64,000 nucleotides of DNA from Liopterus haemorrhoidalis (Eukaryota; Arthropoda; Insecta; Coleoptera; Dytiscidae). Below, piece by piece: positions 41,731 to 52,447 of this stretch. Position 1 is the first letter of the stretch. Every line of letters starts with the position of its first letter. The translations under genes were made by a program, and so were the position numbers. The DNA is taken from positions 14,448,980 through 14,512,979 of the forward strand of contig OZ020623.1 of assembly GCA_963971575.1 (NCBI GenBank), read 5' to 3'. The notes under the pieces were generated by a model that made no database searches, was not told where the DNA came from, and worked only from the letters and a program-made list of their open reading frames with translations.

Positions 41731-43012
41731 TCAGGTCTACAAGTATGAAATGCGGATTTTTTTTCAAACTTGCCGCGCAAACTGAGTGTATAGTTCAAAG
41801 TTTCAACACATATGGCGTTTTATTAAGTTATCATTAAGTGTCAAATGCGTATAGGTTATAATTTGAAAAGTGATCATATAGTTTTGTTTTACTGTGTTAA
41901 AAATGTCAAATTTTGTGCCAAATAAAGAGCATTCGCGGACAGTACTACTGTTTTGTTTTCATTTGAAAAAAACTGCTGCTGAATCATATCGACTGCTTCG
42001 AGAAGCTTATGGTGAATATGTTCCATCGCAAGATACGTGTGAACGATGGTTTCGGCGTTTCAAAAGTGGTGACTTTGATCTTACAGACAAAGAACATGGA
42101 AAACCTGCAAAATAATATGAAGATACAACATTGGAAACATTGCTACAGGAAGACGATAGTCAATCACAAAAACAACTAGCAGAGCAGTTAGGCATTAGTC
42201 AAAAAGCTGTTTCCAATCGCCTACGAGAGATGGGTAAGATCCAGAAAGTCGGCAAATGGATTCCACATGCATTGAATGAGAGGCAGATGGAAAAACGCTA
42301 AAACACTTGTGAAATTTTGCTTGCACAATACAAAAGAAAGTCTTTTTTCCATCGTATCATTACTGGCGATGAAAAATGGATTTATCTTGAAAATCCCAAC
42401 TGCAAAAAATCATGGGTGAACCCAGGCTCACCATCCACATCAACTGCAAGACCGAATCGCTTTGGCAAAAAGACAATGCTCTGTACTTGGTGGGACCAAA
42501 AGGGTGTGGTCTATTATGAATTGTTAAAACCTGGTGAAACAGTTAATACCCAACGCTACCAACAACAACTGATCGAATTGAACCATTCGCTGCTCATAAA
42601 ACGACCAGAATACGAAAGAAGACAGCACAAGGTAATCTTTCTTCACCATAACGCTTTATCACATAAGGCAAAAGCAGTTTGCAACACATTGGAGGCACTC
42701 AAGTGGGAAGTGCTAACCCATGCCGCTTGCTCACCAGACTTGGCCCCTTCAGATTACCACTTGTTCGCATCGATGGGTCACGCACTTGCCGAGCAGCACT
42801 TTTGTTCATATGAAAATGTGAAAGAATGGCTAAATGAATGGTTTGCGGGGAAAGGGAAGAGTTCTACTGGCGAGGTATTCAGAAATTGCCTGAAAGATGG
42901 GAAAAATGTATAACTTCTAATGGAGCATACTTTAAATAAACTTTTACTGTTTTTTTGAGTTTAATGTATTTTATTTTTTAAAAAAATCCGTATTTCATAC
43001 TTGTAGACCTGG
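41731..43012 (+). mobile_element. Mariner (DD34D), full-length but decayed
   Basis: Inverted ends: left TCAGGTCTACAAGTATGAAA, right complement of CCAGGTCTACAAGTATGAAA, with TGCGGATTTT/TACGGATTTT continuing; TA at 41729-41730 and 43013-43014. Length is 1282 bp, normal for mariner. Confidence 0.88.
41894..42913 (+). pseudogene. Mariner transposase with second catalytic Asp lost
   Basis: The N-terminal HTH (AAESYRLLREAYGE, WFRRFKSGDFDLTDKE) is followed by TAA where the family has linker sequence, then QKQLAEQLGISQKAVSNRL, GKWIPHALNERQMEKR and TAA. From 42317 a long frame holds ITGDEKWIY (first Asp present), LHHNALSHKAK (His in place of the second Asp, usually HDNAPSH) and SPDLAPSDYHLF (third Asp present). 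A frameshift near 42850 diverts the last 25 residues; the other frame still reads EFYWRGIQKLPERWEKC. Catalytically dead even if stops were read through. Confidence 0.85.
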
Positions 43013-43014
43013 TA

Positions 43015-44046
43015 ACAAGTTGCCTAATTTACGTTTATTTTATTCAGCTATTGCTAAGAAAAACGCTGACGCTGTATTGTGTTTATGATTGTTTTGTTGT
43101 GTTGTTTTTTCTATTTTACTATTTTACCTTTTCATCATCTCTCAATTTTTAATAATATTGCTGTAAATTGCATTTTAAGAGTTGTGAACTGTATTTCAAA
43201 TACGTAGTATTTTAAATACTAAAAAGTAATGTTTAATTAAAATGTTACATATAGTTTTTCTTTAAAAAAGTGTTTGTATTCAGTACTTCGAATACATCAG
43301 AAAAGTATTTTACCTAGCTTTGATTTTAGATACACATCTTTACAAATCTTTTATTTCTTTATATTTTTTCATTTAGATGAATATTTGGGGAGTTATGAAG
43401 GGACACCCTAAAACTAAAATCTTGTTATACCTCACTTATTACAAATGAGTCCCGAAGCAACTAATATTAATTTATAAATTTTTTAATTTTTGGGGTTTTT
43501 CTGCCATAACTCTCCAAATATTTGTCAAATAAAAAAAAAAAAAAAATGCATTAAAATAAAAATTTGTTTTCTTATTCTTAAGAATATTAGTTATAAATAT
43601 TTTTGCTGTTAAGTCAATAATAAGGGAGTAATTTAAAATTGTAATTTTTGGGGTTAAAAACACATCATGTCACAGCAAAGTTGTACGAGATATGGGTACG
43701 CCAGCTAATATAATATAAACGGCCCACAAAAGTGTATTTTGAAATATGCCATTTAATTTTTCGCATCCATATAAATTTGTTTATTAATAAGATGGTGTAT
43801 ATGATGGATCGCGTTACTGATCCAAGGGAATTTGTTTCTCCTCAAATATAATGAAGTGCATCAGAGAGGGGAGCCCGAATCTGGAGGGTTGTGATATTTA
43901 TAAGAGACCTACAATGACCCCGAGATTTCGCAGTTCTTAAATTGTCCAACACTATAGATTCTTTTGTCTTTCATTGCAGAGATAATTTTTGATAAATGAT
44001 GGAAAGATGAAGACTATTGATACGTAAGGAAAGATTTTTATGGATT
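43015..44046. repeat. Mostly unassigned; contains family B fragment at about 43380-43660
   Basis: Within 43380-43660 the words GGGGAGTTATGAAGGGACACCC, CTGCCATAACTCTCCAAATA and TTTTGCTGTTAAGTCAATAA match family B at 29975-30100. The rest (43015-43370 and 43665-44046) has no recognised content. Confidence 0.45.
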
Positions 44047-44050
44047 AATA

Positions 44051-45360
44051 CAAGGTGTCTCAAAATAAATTTTATATTTAGTGGATCGATTAAAAAAAAA
44101 GTAAGCCGCATATAGAAAAAATGTTTATTAATTATTAAAATACACTTTTTGGGGATTTATTTCTTAAAAATAATATAGTCTAAATCTAGACCCTCGCGTT
44201 CTCGGCACTCATTTAATCGAACAGTAAAATTACTTATGACGTCTCGGCAGGTGGACTCAGGGATGGCTGCCATTTCGTGACGGATATTTTCTTTCAAATG
44301 CGCCAGTGAAGTCGGTTTATTGGCGTAAACTTTAGATTTAAGATAACCCCATAGGAAAAATTCCATAGGGGTTAAATCTGGACTGCGTGGACGCCAATTT
44401 ATGTCACCTCTCCGGGAGATCAATTTGCCTGAGAAAATTTCACGAACACCTGGCAGAGACATATTGGACGTGTGTGAAGTTGCTCCGTCCAGTTGGAACC
44501 ATGTTCTTTGGTTATAGCCAGGAAAGTTTTGCAGTTCAGGTACCAAGAAGTTGTCTAACATCTCCACATAACGCTCTGAATTCACTGTAACTGCACGTCC
44601 CCTTTCGTCTTCAAAAAAGTAAGGGCCGATAATTCCTCGCGCCGACATCGCAGCCCATACGGTCACTTTAGGCGAATGTAGGGGTTTCTGATGTTTGCGT
44701 TTCGGATTCGTTGCACTCCAGTAGCGGCAGTTCTGCTTATTTACGTGGCCATTAAGATGAAAATGAGCTTCATCCGAAAACAAAATGTTGGTAAACGTTG
44801 AAAATCGCTCAATCACCTGATTTACGAAATTAAGCCTCTGACTGGCATCTTGGGGCTTTAATTCTTGCACCAATTGAATTTTGTAGGGTTGCAGCTTTAG
44901 GTCTTTGTGCATAATGCGATGTAATGATGATCTATGCACATTTAAAGCACTTGCGCGCTTCCGAATTGAAAGGTTCGGGTCGTCACGAACAGACTGATTA
45001 ACATTCTCCACGTTTTCTACCGTTCTTGATGACCTAGGTCGACCGGATTTTGATTTATCCAGCGTTGTACCAGTCTCTTCAAACTTTTTAACCCAATATC
45101 GAATGAGAGGAACGCTTGGCGCATCATTTAAGTGGCGAAAACCTCGTATACTGCAGAATTTTCTGCGCGCTACAGTCGCCGAATCACCGTTTTTGTAAAA
45201 CTCTCGCACGCATAACGCGCGGTCTGCTCCCGAGAAACGCTCCATAGCGACAGAATTCCCAAGAGCCAGGCTACCGATTGACATAACCCCCGCGCCCCTC
45301 GGATACGTTGCGTTCACGCAGGAAGCTAAATAAATATAAAATTTCTTTTGAGACACCTTG
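44051..45360 (-). mobile_element. DD41D-type mariner, copy 3 (1310 bp), frame intact
   Basis: Ends CAAGGTGTCTCAAAATAAAT on one side and the complement of CAAGGTGTCTCAAAAGAAAT on the other (one mismatch), TA at 44049-44050 and 45361-45362. Same length as copy 1 and co-linear with it throughout. This is the best candidate in the window for a recently active element. Confidence 0.92.
44157..45245 (-). CDS. Mariner-group transposase (DD41D), uninterrupted 362 codons
   Basis: A DDE/D transposase expected to bind the CAAGGTGTCTC ends and cut and paste the element at TA sites in the nucleus. From MERFSGADRALCVREFYKNG the order is: first HTH (about residues 8-65), linker SGRPRSS (67-73), second HTH (RKRASALNVHRSSLHRIMH, about 95-113), then the RNase H-like domain. 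First Asp is in FSDEAHF (about residue 158), second in FQLDGATSH (253), and the third position is Glu in DLTPMEFFLWG (295), with 41 residues between the last two. The other two copies have Asp at the third site and QQDG before the second. The frame also runs upstream to a GTG inside the inverted repeat and passes ATG 45284; I chose the ATG at 45245 because family similarity starts there. No intron. Whether Glu supports catalysis in this group is unknown to me. Confidence 0.85.
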   Translation of the reverse strand: MERFSGADRALCVREFYKNGDSATVARRKFCSIRGFRHLNDAPSVPLIRYWVKKFEETGTTLDKSKSGRPRSSRTVENVENVNQSVRDDPNLSIRKRASALNVHRSSLHRIMHKDLKLQPYKIQLVQELKPQDASQRLNFVNQVIERFSTFTNILFSDEAHFHLNGHVNKQNCRYWSATNPKRKHQKPLHSPKVTVWAAMSARGIIGPYFFEDERGRAVTVNSERYVEMLDNFLVPELQNFPGYNQRTWFQLDGATSHTSNMSLPGVREIFSGKLISRRGDINWRPRSPDLTPMEFFLWGYLKSKVYANKPTSLAHLKENIRHEMAAIPESTCRDVISNFTVRLNECREREGLDLDYIIFKK

Positions 45361-46262
45361 TATATATCTTTCTAACATCCAGATGAGAAAGTTAGGGGGC
45401 AAATATCGAAAAAGCACGCTAAAACAGCCGAAATGATTATTTATTTATTTTTTTATTTGTGAATACATTGTCAAAGTATTTGCCTCACACTTTTCTGGCA
45501 GAAGTAAAATTCCGTGTCGAAAGCATGGTCCGTCTTTTGAGTTAATCCATTCAGCAACTCAATTTTCGACTTCGTAACTATGAAAATATGAATCTTCCAA
45601 AGCGTGTTGCATCGGAACAGATGGTAATCGCTTAAGGCCAGTTCCGGAGAATACGTTGAGTGCAGGAGAATCTCCCATTGGAGCTCCATCACTCATTCAC
45701 AGCTATAGCAGCACGGGGCCAAGAATTGTCTTGGAGAAGAATCACTTTCCGGCGATTTGAAGCAATTGATGGTCGTTTTCGTATCAAATTATCATTCAAA
45801 CGCTGCAATTGTTGTCCATAACATTCGACGGTGAATGTTTTCTTTGGTTTTAACAGCTCATAATACACGACACCCTCCATATCCCACCAAATAGAGAGCA
45901 TTGTGACCGTGGATATTTCGCTTTAGTATCGACGTTGATGGCTGACCAGGATCAACCCATGATTTCTTGCGTTTCGGGTTGAGATAGATCAATTTTCCAT
46001 CGTTGGTCATGATAAGCCACAAGAAACTCTTCTTTTTATGCCTTGCAAGCAAAGAAATAGAGATGTTTAAACGATTAACAATAGTATTTTCGGTAAATTC
46101 ATGTGGCCAACTTCTTTCTTTCTGGATCTTTCCCATGGCTTGTAAACATCGTGAAATGGTTGATTTATCGACTTCGAGCTGTTGAGCCAATTCGTAGAGT
46201 GTTTGAGCAGGGATTTCTTCTAATAATGTAGTACTTCTACGAAATTTTTCAATTGATCTGGC

Positions 46263-46787
46263 CAGGGCCGTCTTAGGCCATGCAGGGGCCCTTTTGCACA
46301 AAGAGTTTGGGGCCCTCTTAGAAAGTAAAAAAAAATGTGATAGAAAACATCAGTATGTACTTTTATTTAATGACTTTATTGGTTATTATGGTTAGCTTTA
46401 TACAAATCAAATATAAGTGAAGTGATTACTATTTTGAGAATTGGACTTACGTTAATGATGATGGTTTCTGTTGTGCAAAATCTTTTATTATGTCCTCAAA
46501 GTCTAATTTTTGAAGGATATCACTTTATATGCACATGATTGACAAATTAGTAAGTCGTTCTTGAACATAGTCGTCGTAATTCATTTTTTATTCTTTTAAG
46601 CCGTGAAAATGAGCGATCTCCACTACAATTGGTGACCATAAATCTCATCTGGTTTTCGATTTACATTTAAATTCAAGAAATTTTAACGGCAATTCTTAGT
46701 AAAATTGCTCTAAAAATTGAGCTCCTCTTTTTTCCGTGTAAACAACCGGCTTAGCATTTTGAGGCCCCCATCACGCCGGATGCCCTG
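46263..46787 (-). mobile_element. hAT derivative inserted in the mariner
   Basis: Ends CAGGGCCGTCTTAGGCC and inverted CAGGGCATCCGGCG, each with GGGGCC just inside. The minus strand keeps hATC residues (ERLTNLSIMCI, SDILQKLDFEDIIKDFAQQK). The 8-bp flanks GATCTGGC and GACTCGTG match poorly, so the duplication is decayed or a boundary is off by a base or two. Confidence 0.6.
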
Positions 46788-46895
46788 GACTCGTGCCCAA
46801 TGTGCCTTTATGGAAAAGTCGGAACTGGGCCTGGCCGTTGTTTGTCGTGAACGTCAAAATCACCACTTTGGAATCACCGAAACCAATCCTTAGAC

Positions 46896-47646
46896 CAGGC
46901 ATGTGCAACCTACGGCCCGCGGTAACTATTCAAAATCCCATTGAATCTGGTCCGCGAGTATATCTTTGTTTTCAGAGATCAAAGGTGGTTAAACGGTTGA
47001 TGTTAATGTGGAACAAGCGCAATTTTCTCTGCAAATGGAACTACTTGAACTACAGAAGTACTCTGATTTAAAATCAAAAATGAAGGAGATTTCACTAATT
47101 GAGTCTTATAACAAATATTTCCTAGTTGACAAATTTCCGAAACTCACAGCTTTTGCTCAGAAGAGAATAACGCTCTTTGGAAGCACTTACTAATGTGAGT
47201 AGTTTTTTTCTAGGATGTTAAATCAAAAACAAGTACGCGAATAACGGATTCGCACCTAGAAAACACGTTGCGTTTCTACGTCAGTTGTTTTCCCGAACAT
47301 TAACAAACTTGTTAGCAGTATGAAGTCTCAACCGTCCCATTCAAATTAAACAAATATTTTGTTCTTATCTAACAATATTTATGCATTATAAAAGATTTTT
47401 TAGTTTTTTCTTGTGTTTTTTTATGCATGTTATGAACTTGTTATGAACTATGCATATATGCATTTTTTCTAAACTATAGTTTAGAAAATTTAAAATGATT
47501 TTATTTTTTATAATAAAGAAATTTTCAGTTAAGTAATTAAAAAAATAACTGATGATTCTAAAAAAAAGATCCTTAAAAATTCTGGCCCGCGAATGTATTT
47601 CAGGTCGTTATCCGGCCCTCGGTCTTTTGGAAGTTGCACATGCCTG
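46896..47646 (+). mobile_element. hAT derivative (GTF2IRD2/ZMYM-like lineage) inserted in the mariner
   Basis: Ends CAGGCATGTGCAACCTACGG and the inverted CAGGCATGTGCAACTTCC; CGGCCCGC words lie inside both. Flanks CCTTAGAC and CTCTAGGT match at half of eight positions and both approximate CTCTAGAC, the preferred hAT target. Mariner coding sequence resumes on both sides, which independently fixes the boundaries. Confidence 0.75.
47008..47193 (+). pseudogene. hAT transposase fragment
   Basis: AQFSLQMELLELQKYSDLKS, then SYNKYFLVDKFPKLTAFAQK and RITLFGSTY, a motif set typical of the region just before the dimerisation domain in GTF2IRD2/ZMYM-like hAT proteins (L-Q-M-E-L-x-x-L-Q and F-G-S-T-Y). 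About 60 codons remain of a protein normally several hundred long. Confidence 0.7.
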
Positions 47647-47704
47647 CTCTAGGTACTGTTTCCGATGGAGCATATTCACCATAAGTTTTCACTACTTCAC
47701 CATA

Positions 47705-48880
47705 AGTTTTCGGAGTAACAGGAGTACTATAGATGCAGTTATGGATTTTGTCACGTATGTCTCGGATGCGTTGGAATCTGGGAAATACTGCCTCAGTATT
47801 TTTCTTGATTTAAGCAAGGCTTTCGATTGTATATCTCACGATATTTTGCTAAGCAAACTATCTTTTTATGGCTTCGATGACATGAGCCGTGCCTTGCTTA
47901 AATCATATTTATCAAACCGTAAACAGCTTACCCAATTTATTAGTAGCACTTCCCAGTATCTTCCTTTGCATTTTGTAGTGCCTCAAGGTTCAGTTCTGGG
48001 ACCGCTACTGTTCCTAATATTTGTAAACGACTTGCCTCTCTCTACAAACGCCAAAACAATTCTCTACGCTGACGATACAACAGTATTAGATTGTAAACAT
48101 GATTTAGATTCTCTGGTTAAGGATAATGTCTCTCTGGTGAACAGTGTAAACTCTTGGTTTGCCTGTAATAAGCTAAGTCTAAATAAAGAAAAAACTCAGT
48201 ATCTACTGCTGAGCACCAGAAGACATAATATTGCCAATCCCCCCTCCATAAAATTTCTTGGTAGCCACGTTGATCCTCATCTTCGTTGGGATCAACACGT
48301 GGATATAATAAGCTGTAAACTACGCTCAACTGTGTATCTGATAAGGAATCTAAAGCATGAAGTCAACTCAGATGTTGTTTTAAAAGTCTATTTTTCCATC
48401 TTTCAGTCCCACCTAACCTATGGGTTAATAATCTGGGGACATTCACCTGCAGCAAACAGAATTTTTGCATTACAACGTTAAGTTGTAAGAATAATTGCCG
48501 GTGCTCCTTTCAGAGCGGATTGTCGAGATCTTTTTGTGAAACTCAAAATAATGTCTTTGCCTTCATTATTTATTTATCATTGTTTATTATTTATACGCAA
48601 AAATTTAACGAATTACAGTACATTTGGTGAGACACATGATAGCAACACTCGCAGTAAAAATAATATCCGCGGTAAATTTTTGCGTCAAGATTAAATAAAT
48701 CAAGAAATTGCTCAAATTATTTCGCTGTTAAATTATATAATCTCTTGCCTGAGAGATTCTGTACACTACCACTAGACAAATTCAAATTTAAACTTAAGAA
48801 CGTACTAACAAATAATCCAATCTATGTCATTGATGAGTTTGAAAATGTCAGCTTTGATTAAATTTTGTTATCATTGTATT
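47705..48880 (+). pseudogene. Jockey/CR1-like LINE reverse transcriptase, 5'-truncated
   Basis: From FRSNRSTIDAVMDFVTYV the RT continues with IFLDLSKAFDCISHDILLSK (first catalytic Asp), VPQGSVLGPLLFLIFVNDLP, LYADDTTVL (catalytic pair), NKLSLNKEKTQYLLLS, KFLGSHVDPHLRWDQHV and YGLIIWGHS. Stop TAA at 48481 interrupts LQR-x-VVRIIAGAPF; the thumb region continues with SLPSLFIYHCLLFIRK, then more stops. The N-terminal endonuclease and first RT motifs are missing because the copy begins inside the RT, as usual for target-primed insertion. It abuts the mariner relic. Confidence 0.85.
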
Positions 48881-48943
48881 ATTGATATTATGTATATTTG
48901 ACTGACTAAAAACATTTTTTGTAATTGTAATTTGGTCAATAAA

Positions 48944-49015
<72 letters not shown>

Positions 49016-49329
49016 GGGGTTTGTCAGGTCTTGACAAGCGTCCACTAATCTCAAACTTCAGCAATCTTTTGAGCCGCGTCATACTAGAGACTAGTTTATT
49101 TGACTGACTAAAAACATTTTTTGTAATTGTAATTTGGTCAATAAATATTATTATTATTATTATTATTATGGGGTTTGTCAGGTCTTGACAAGCGTCCACT
49201 AATCTCAAACTTCAGCAACCTTTTGAGCCGCGTCATACTAGAGACTAGTTTATTTGACTGACTAAAGACATTTTTTGTAATTGTAATTTGGTCAATAAAT
49301 ATTATTATTATTATTATTATTATTATTAC
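48880..49329. repeat. Three tandem LINE 3' tails with (ATT)n tracts
   Basis: The block TTTTTGTAATTGTAATTTGG plus TCAATAAATATT(ATT)n occurs three times, (ATT)n tracts at about 48944-49014, 49148-49168 and 49301-49327. The first two are followed by GGGGTTTGTCAGGTCTTGAC to CATACTAGAGACTAGTTTAT (about 85 bp). ATT number differs strongly between copies (roughly 24, 7 and 9). Confidence 0.9.
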
Positions 49330-50640
49330 TAGTAATCGATGAGCTTCAGCTGTACTTCAAATCAAAATAGTGTAGAAGTACACAACGGAAAAACAAATCG
49401 CGTTCCATTTTAATTCGGTTATAGAAAAGTACTTGTGTAAACAAAGGATGGCGTTTGATGACTGGATTTTAGAAGGTACTGTTCACACTTCATAATGATA
49501 TAAGACATCTATCACTGCCCACATCATACACACCTAGAGTCATCTACATGTGATCAGCGCTTACAGTGTAACCTCCTATTATTAAGGTTGAAAAGGATCT
49601 GCAATTGAAATTGGGAACTGCTGTGGTAAAGATTTCTTTAATATTTTCCGTATTACCACACACATATATATATTTCGTATCCATACAAAGATACATACAC
49701 AGATATTTTTTTAGGTCCTACCATTAAATCTGTACATTAACCAAGAAAAGTATACACTAAAGATTTTTTTGTCAAAAAAATTCGTCTATTTAAAAAATGG
49801 GCCTCCCTTTTTACTTTTTTCCTATAACAGCATTTTTTTTACCGCACGTCATTACTTCAACCCCTTATCCTCGACGTACGTCCATTATCCATCTCTCTTC
49901 AACACTATTAATAAAAAAGAGATCAACAATCTTGTTTAGGGTCGTTGATTGATCCAGAAATGACGTATATACCCTAGCAACTACTGTAAGAGTATATGTC
50001 ATGTTGAGGCAGAGTGAAGGGTGGTGTAAAGATCGATACGTTTGTTTTGCGGACTCTAAGGGAAGGGTAGTTCTAGCGCGGGTATGAAGAGGGGGGAGGG
50101 GGTAAATAAAGGCGGAAGAGAAATGCCGGGCGCGCTTGCTGACTTGAACAACTAACGCCAGTGGTGGAGGGAAAGTGAACTATGTTAGGGTGGCGAAATG
50201 TCAATTTAAATTAAAAGGATTCAGATTTTTAGGGGTGTTTGAGTTTTATCACATAAAATATAAAATCATTAACATACAAATTCAGGAGTTTTGAAAACTG
50301 ATGGGATAAATAGGTTTTGCGATGTTGTTTTCTAGGTTGCGACTAAATTTTTTTGCCACAACTTCGAAAACAAGTTCGAAAAACGTCCGAAGAAAAATTT
50401 TTTTTTTGCGAAATTCAAAATACATCGGAAAAGTCTAGGGATATTGAAAAAAATATGAAAATATATTGCTTATTGTACATTTTATGTTGTATTTCAATTA
50501 AAGTAGGCAGTTTTGAGTAGTTTGCTATGGAAAACAAGTAAAAACAATAACCAACAAGACAAAACAAATACAAATTTTATTCAGTACATGATCCGTAGCT
50601 TGATGTTTCATTTTAATTCGATTTAAAACTTTTATATTAA
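49330..50640. other. Unassigned sequence
   Basis: No coding similarity, inverted ends or tandem repeats found. 50060-50180 is markedly purine- and GC-rich (GAAGAGGGGGGAGGGGG and GCCGGGCGCGC) but has no open frame of note. Confidence 0.4.
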
Positions 50641-50659
50641 TAATTGCAGTGTTTTTAAG

Positions 50660-51130
50660 TAGTAGCATTCTTTTTTAATAATGGAGGGACAGTATTTAAC
50701 TATCCACGAGATGAATTGTTCGGTGGGACATCTCTAAGTTGGCTTCAGGCAAGTTGATGTTGCCAAGCGGATAGGAGTTTATCAAAGTGTCATAAGTCCG
50801 TTATGAAGGCGTTACAGGGAAACAGGGAGTCCGGCCGAACAACATCCGGGACGTGGTTGCTGTACAACAGCACTTCAATACAGATTTTTGGTATTACATG
50901 CTAGAAAACTACTATTACAGCACCCGAATTGGTAAGGGAGTTACAGTGAGCGCATAACTTAACCCTTAGTCGCGATACTGTAAGAAATCGTCTCCACGAG
51001 GATTGTATTCTATCTCGACGACAAATTAGATGTCAACCTCTCTCTAGAGGCAATCACAGAGCCAGTTCAGACTGTTGTCACAATTTTCAATATTGGTGTG
51101 ATAATACTTGGGTTACTGTGATAGTAATTT
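50660..51130 (+). pseudogene. Tc1-like transposase N-terminal half, decayed
   Basis: Across frames: MNCSVGHL, GFRQVDVAKRIGVYQSVIS, RRYRETGSPAEQHPGRG, YRFLVLHARKLLLQHPNW, then RQIRCQPLSRGNHRASS-like sequence and HNFQYWCDNTWV. These are the paired HTH domains and the approach to the first catalytic motif of insect Tc1 proteins. Four or more stops. It ends where a segment with poly(A) runs starts (about 51130). Confidence 0.65.
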
Positions 51131-51299
51131 ATAAATGTTATTGATCAATTAAATCCGGGGGAGGTCATGAGCTTGAACCCCCACCCAATAAGCACAAAAA
51201 AAAAAACTCATATTTAAGGGGCATATTTGTCTTGTAATTGAACCAAAACCCTCCTAAAAATTTTAATTCTGAGTTCTCAAAAAAAAAAAAAATCTGAAA

Positions 51300-51700
51300 A
51301 AACGACCAATCAGATGTCAACTCCTCTTTAGAGGCAGTCGCAGAGCAAGACTGGTGTCACAATTTTCAATATTGGTGTGATCATAATTGGGCTACAGTTT
51401 TGTTTACTGATGAGTCGAGATTTGGAATTCATCCAGATTCTCGTCGGACAAGGGTATGGAGAAGATCCGGTAATTTGGAACTTTTGAGGCACGTCCAGGA
51501 AGTTCACAGTTACAGAGGTAGTACTGTTATTGCATGTGGTGGGAAAATCATTGGCGGTAGAACTGATCTCGTTTTTCTCCATTGCTTTTTAACAGCACAA
51601 CAATATTTGGATAATATTCTTCAACCTATTGTGCGTCCATTTCGTGTACATTTCTATACAAAATCAAAGCAAAATAAATTCTTTATAGTTAAGCTTTCAC
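51300..51700 (+). pseudogene. Tc1-like transposase catalytic fragment, second copy
   Basis: The DNA leading in (TTTCAATATTGGTGTGAT) repeats sequence already present at 51080-51100, so this is a separate or duplicated copy. LFTDESRFGIHPDSRRTRVW holds the first catalytic Asp. Then HVQEVHSYRGSTVIACGGKI and LTAQQYLDNILQPIVRPF. It stops before the second and third catalytic residues. Confidence 0.7.
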
Positions 51701-51739
51701 AATTTTTTTTATGGCATGAAAGGTTTCGCCGCTAGAGCG

Positions 51740-52358
51740 CCACAAAGTTGGTCAATATTTTTAATTTATGAGAAATGTTCTTTTCGCTTTAATTAACACA
51801 ACAATATTATTATAACTTCAATTCTGCTAATTTCCCAAAATATACGATTATTTTTAACATTTTTTGCTGAAAACTTATAGTACACAAACAGGTATTACGC
51901 TCAACAAGTACATACATCGGTGCTTTGTAAAATCAGCCTACAATAGCAGGTTTGATATCGCTTCTCTGTCGTTGACTGAGGCAGCAGTATTTAGGATTCA
52001 CTCCGGATATACCATCAGGTACAGAGCTGATATGGAGCTTTGAGAGATGAAAAAAAGGAAATTAACAGTGATGATGGCAACGAGAACTTTATTGGGACAC
52101 CACCAGATATTGCGACAGTTGCAATGGAGGCAACTGCCGAATTATTGCCTGCAAAATCAAAGGCACAGATTTCAGAAAATGATTTGATAAGAAGAGTGCA
52201 CGCAATTACACAGAAGTACTACTATTTTACTTGGAAATGAACCTTCATCTTCAACAAACATAAATTTTGAGTCAATTAATAATGTAATTAGTAAAAAATT
52301 TGAAAAGTGAACGTCATATTAATGTTGTAAATTCTAGTAATATTAGTATTACAATAAA
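51740..52358. other. Unassigned; possible recombinase-like fragment at 52040-52240
   Basis: A 66-codon frame at 52040-52240 contains ATAELLPAKSKAQ. L-L-P-x-K-S-K is the start motif of some insect tyrosine-recombinase-like proteins, but the rest of the frame does not follow that family, so this is a weak hint. Nothing else is recognised. Confidence 0.25.
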
Positions 52359-52447
52359 TACACACACCGGCAAATTTAAAGGAACAGATTGAAAATTATG
52401 TTTTTTTTTTTAAATTTTATTATTTTCTAGCCTATATCTAGATAGCT

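Larger units (their letters stand above)
45471..47700 (-). pseudogene. Mariner transposase invaded by two hAT elements and a LINE
   Basis: Read on the minus strand from high to low coordinates: RETYGEYAPSETV (about 47655-47695), hAT element 46896-47646, then WFRxFQSGDFDVHDKQRPGP (46800-46890), hAT element 46263-46787, then EEIPAQTLYELAQQLEVDKS, TISRCLQAMGKIQKERSW, a decayed first motif, WWDMEGVVYYELLKPKKTF, LLQDNSWPRAA and YSPELALSDYHLF. Multiple stops and frameshifts. The first 40-50 residues are lost at the LINE junction near 47700. It belongs to the same broad mariner group as 41894-42913. Confidence 0.75.

Noticed and set aside
46793..47071. 92-codon open frame
   Set aside because: It crosses the boundary between mariner and hAT sequence, so it is a shadow frame.
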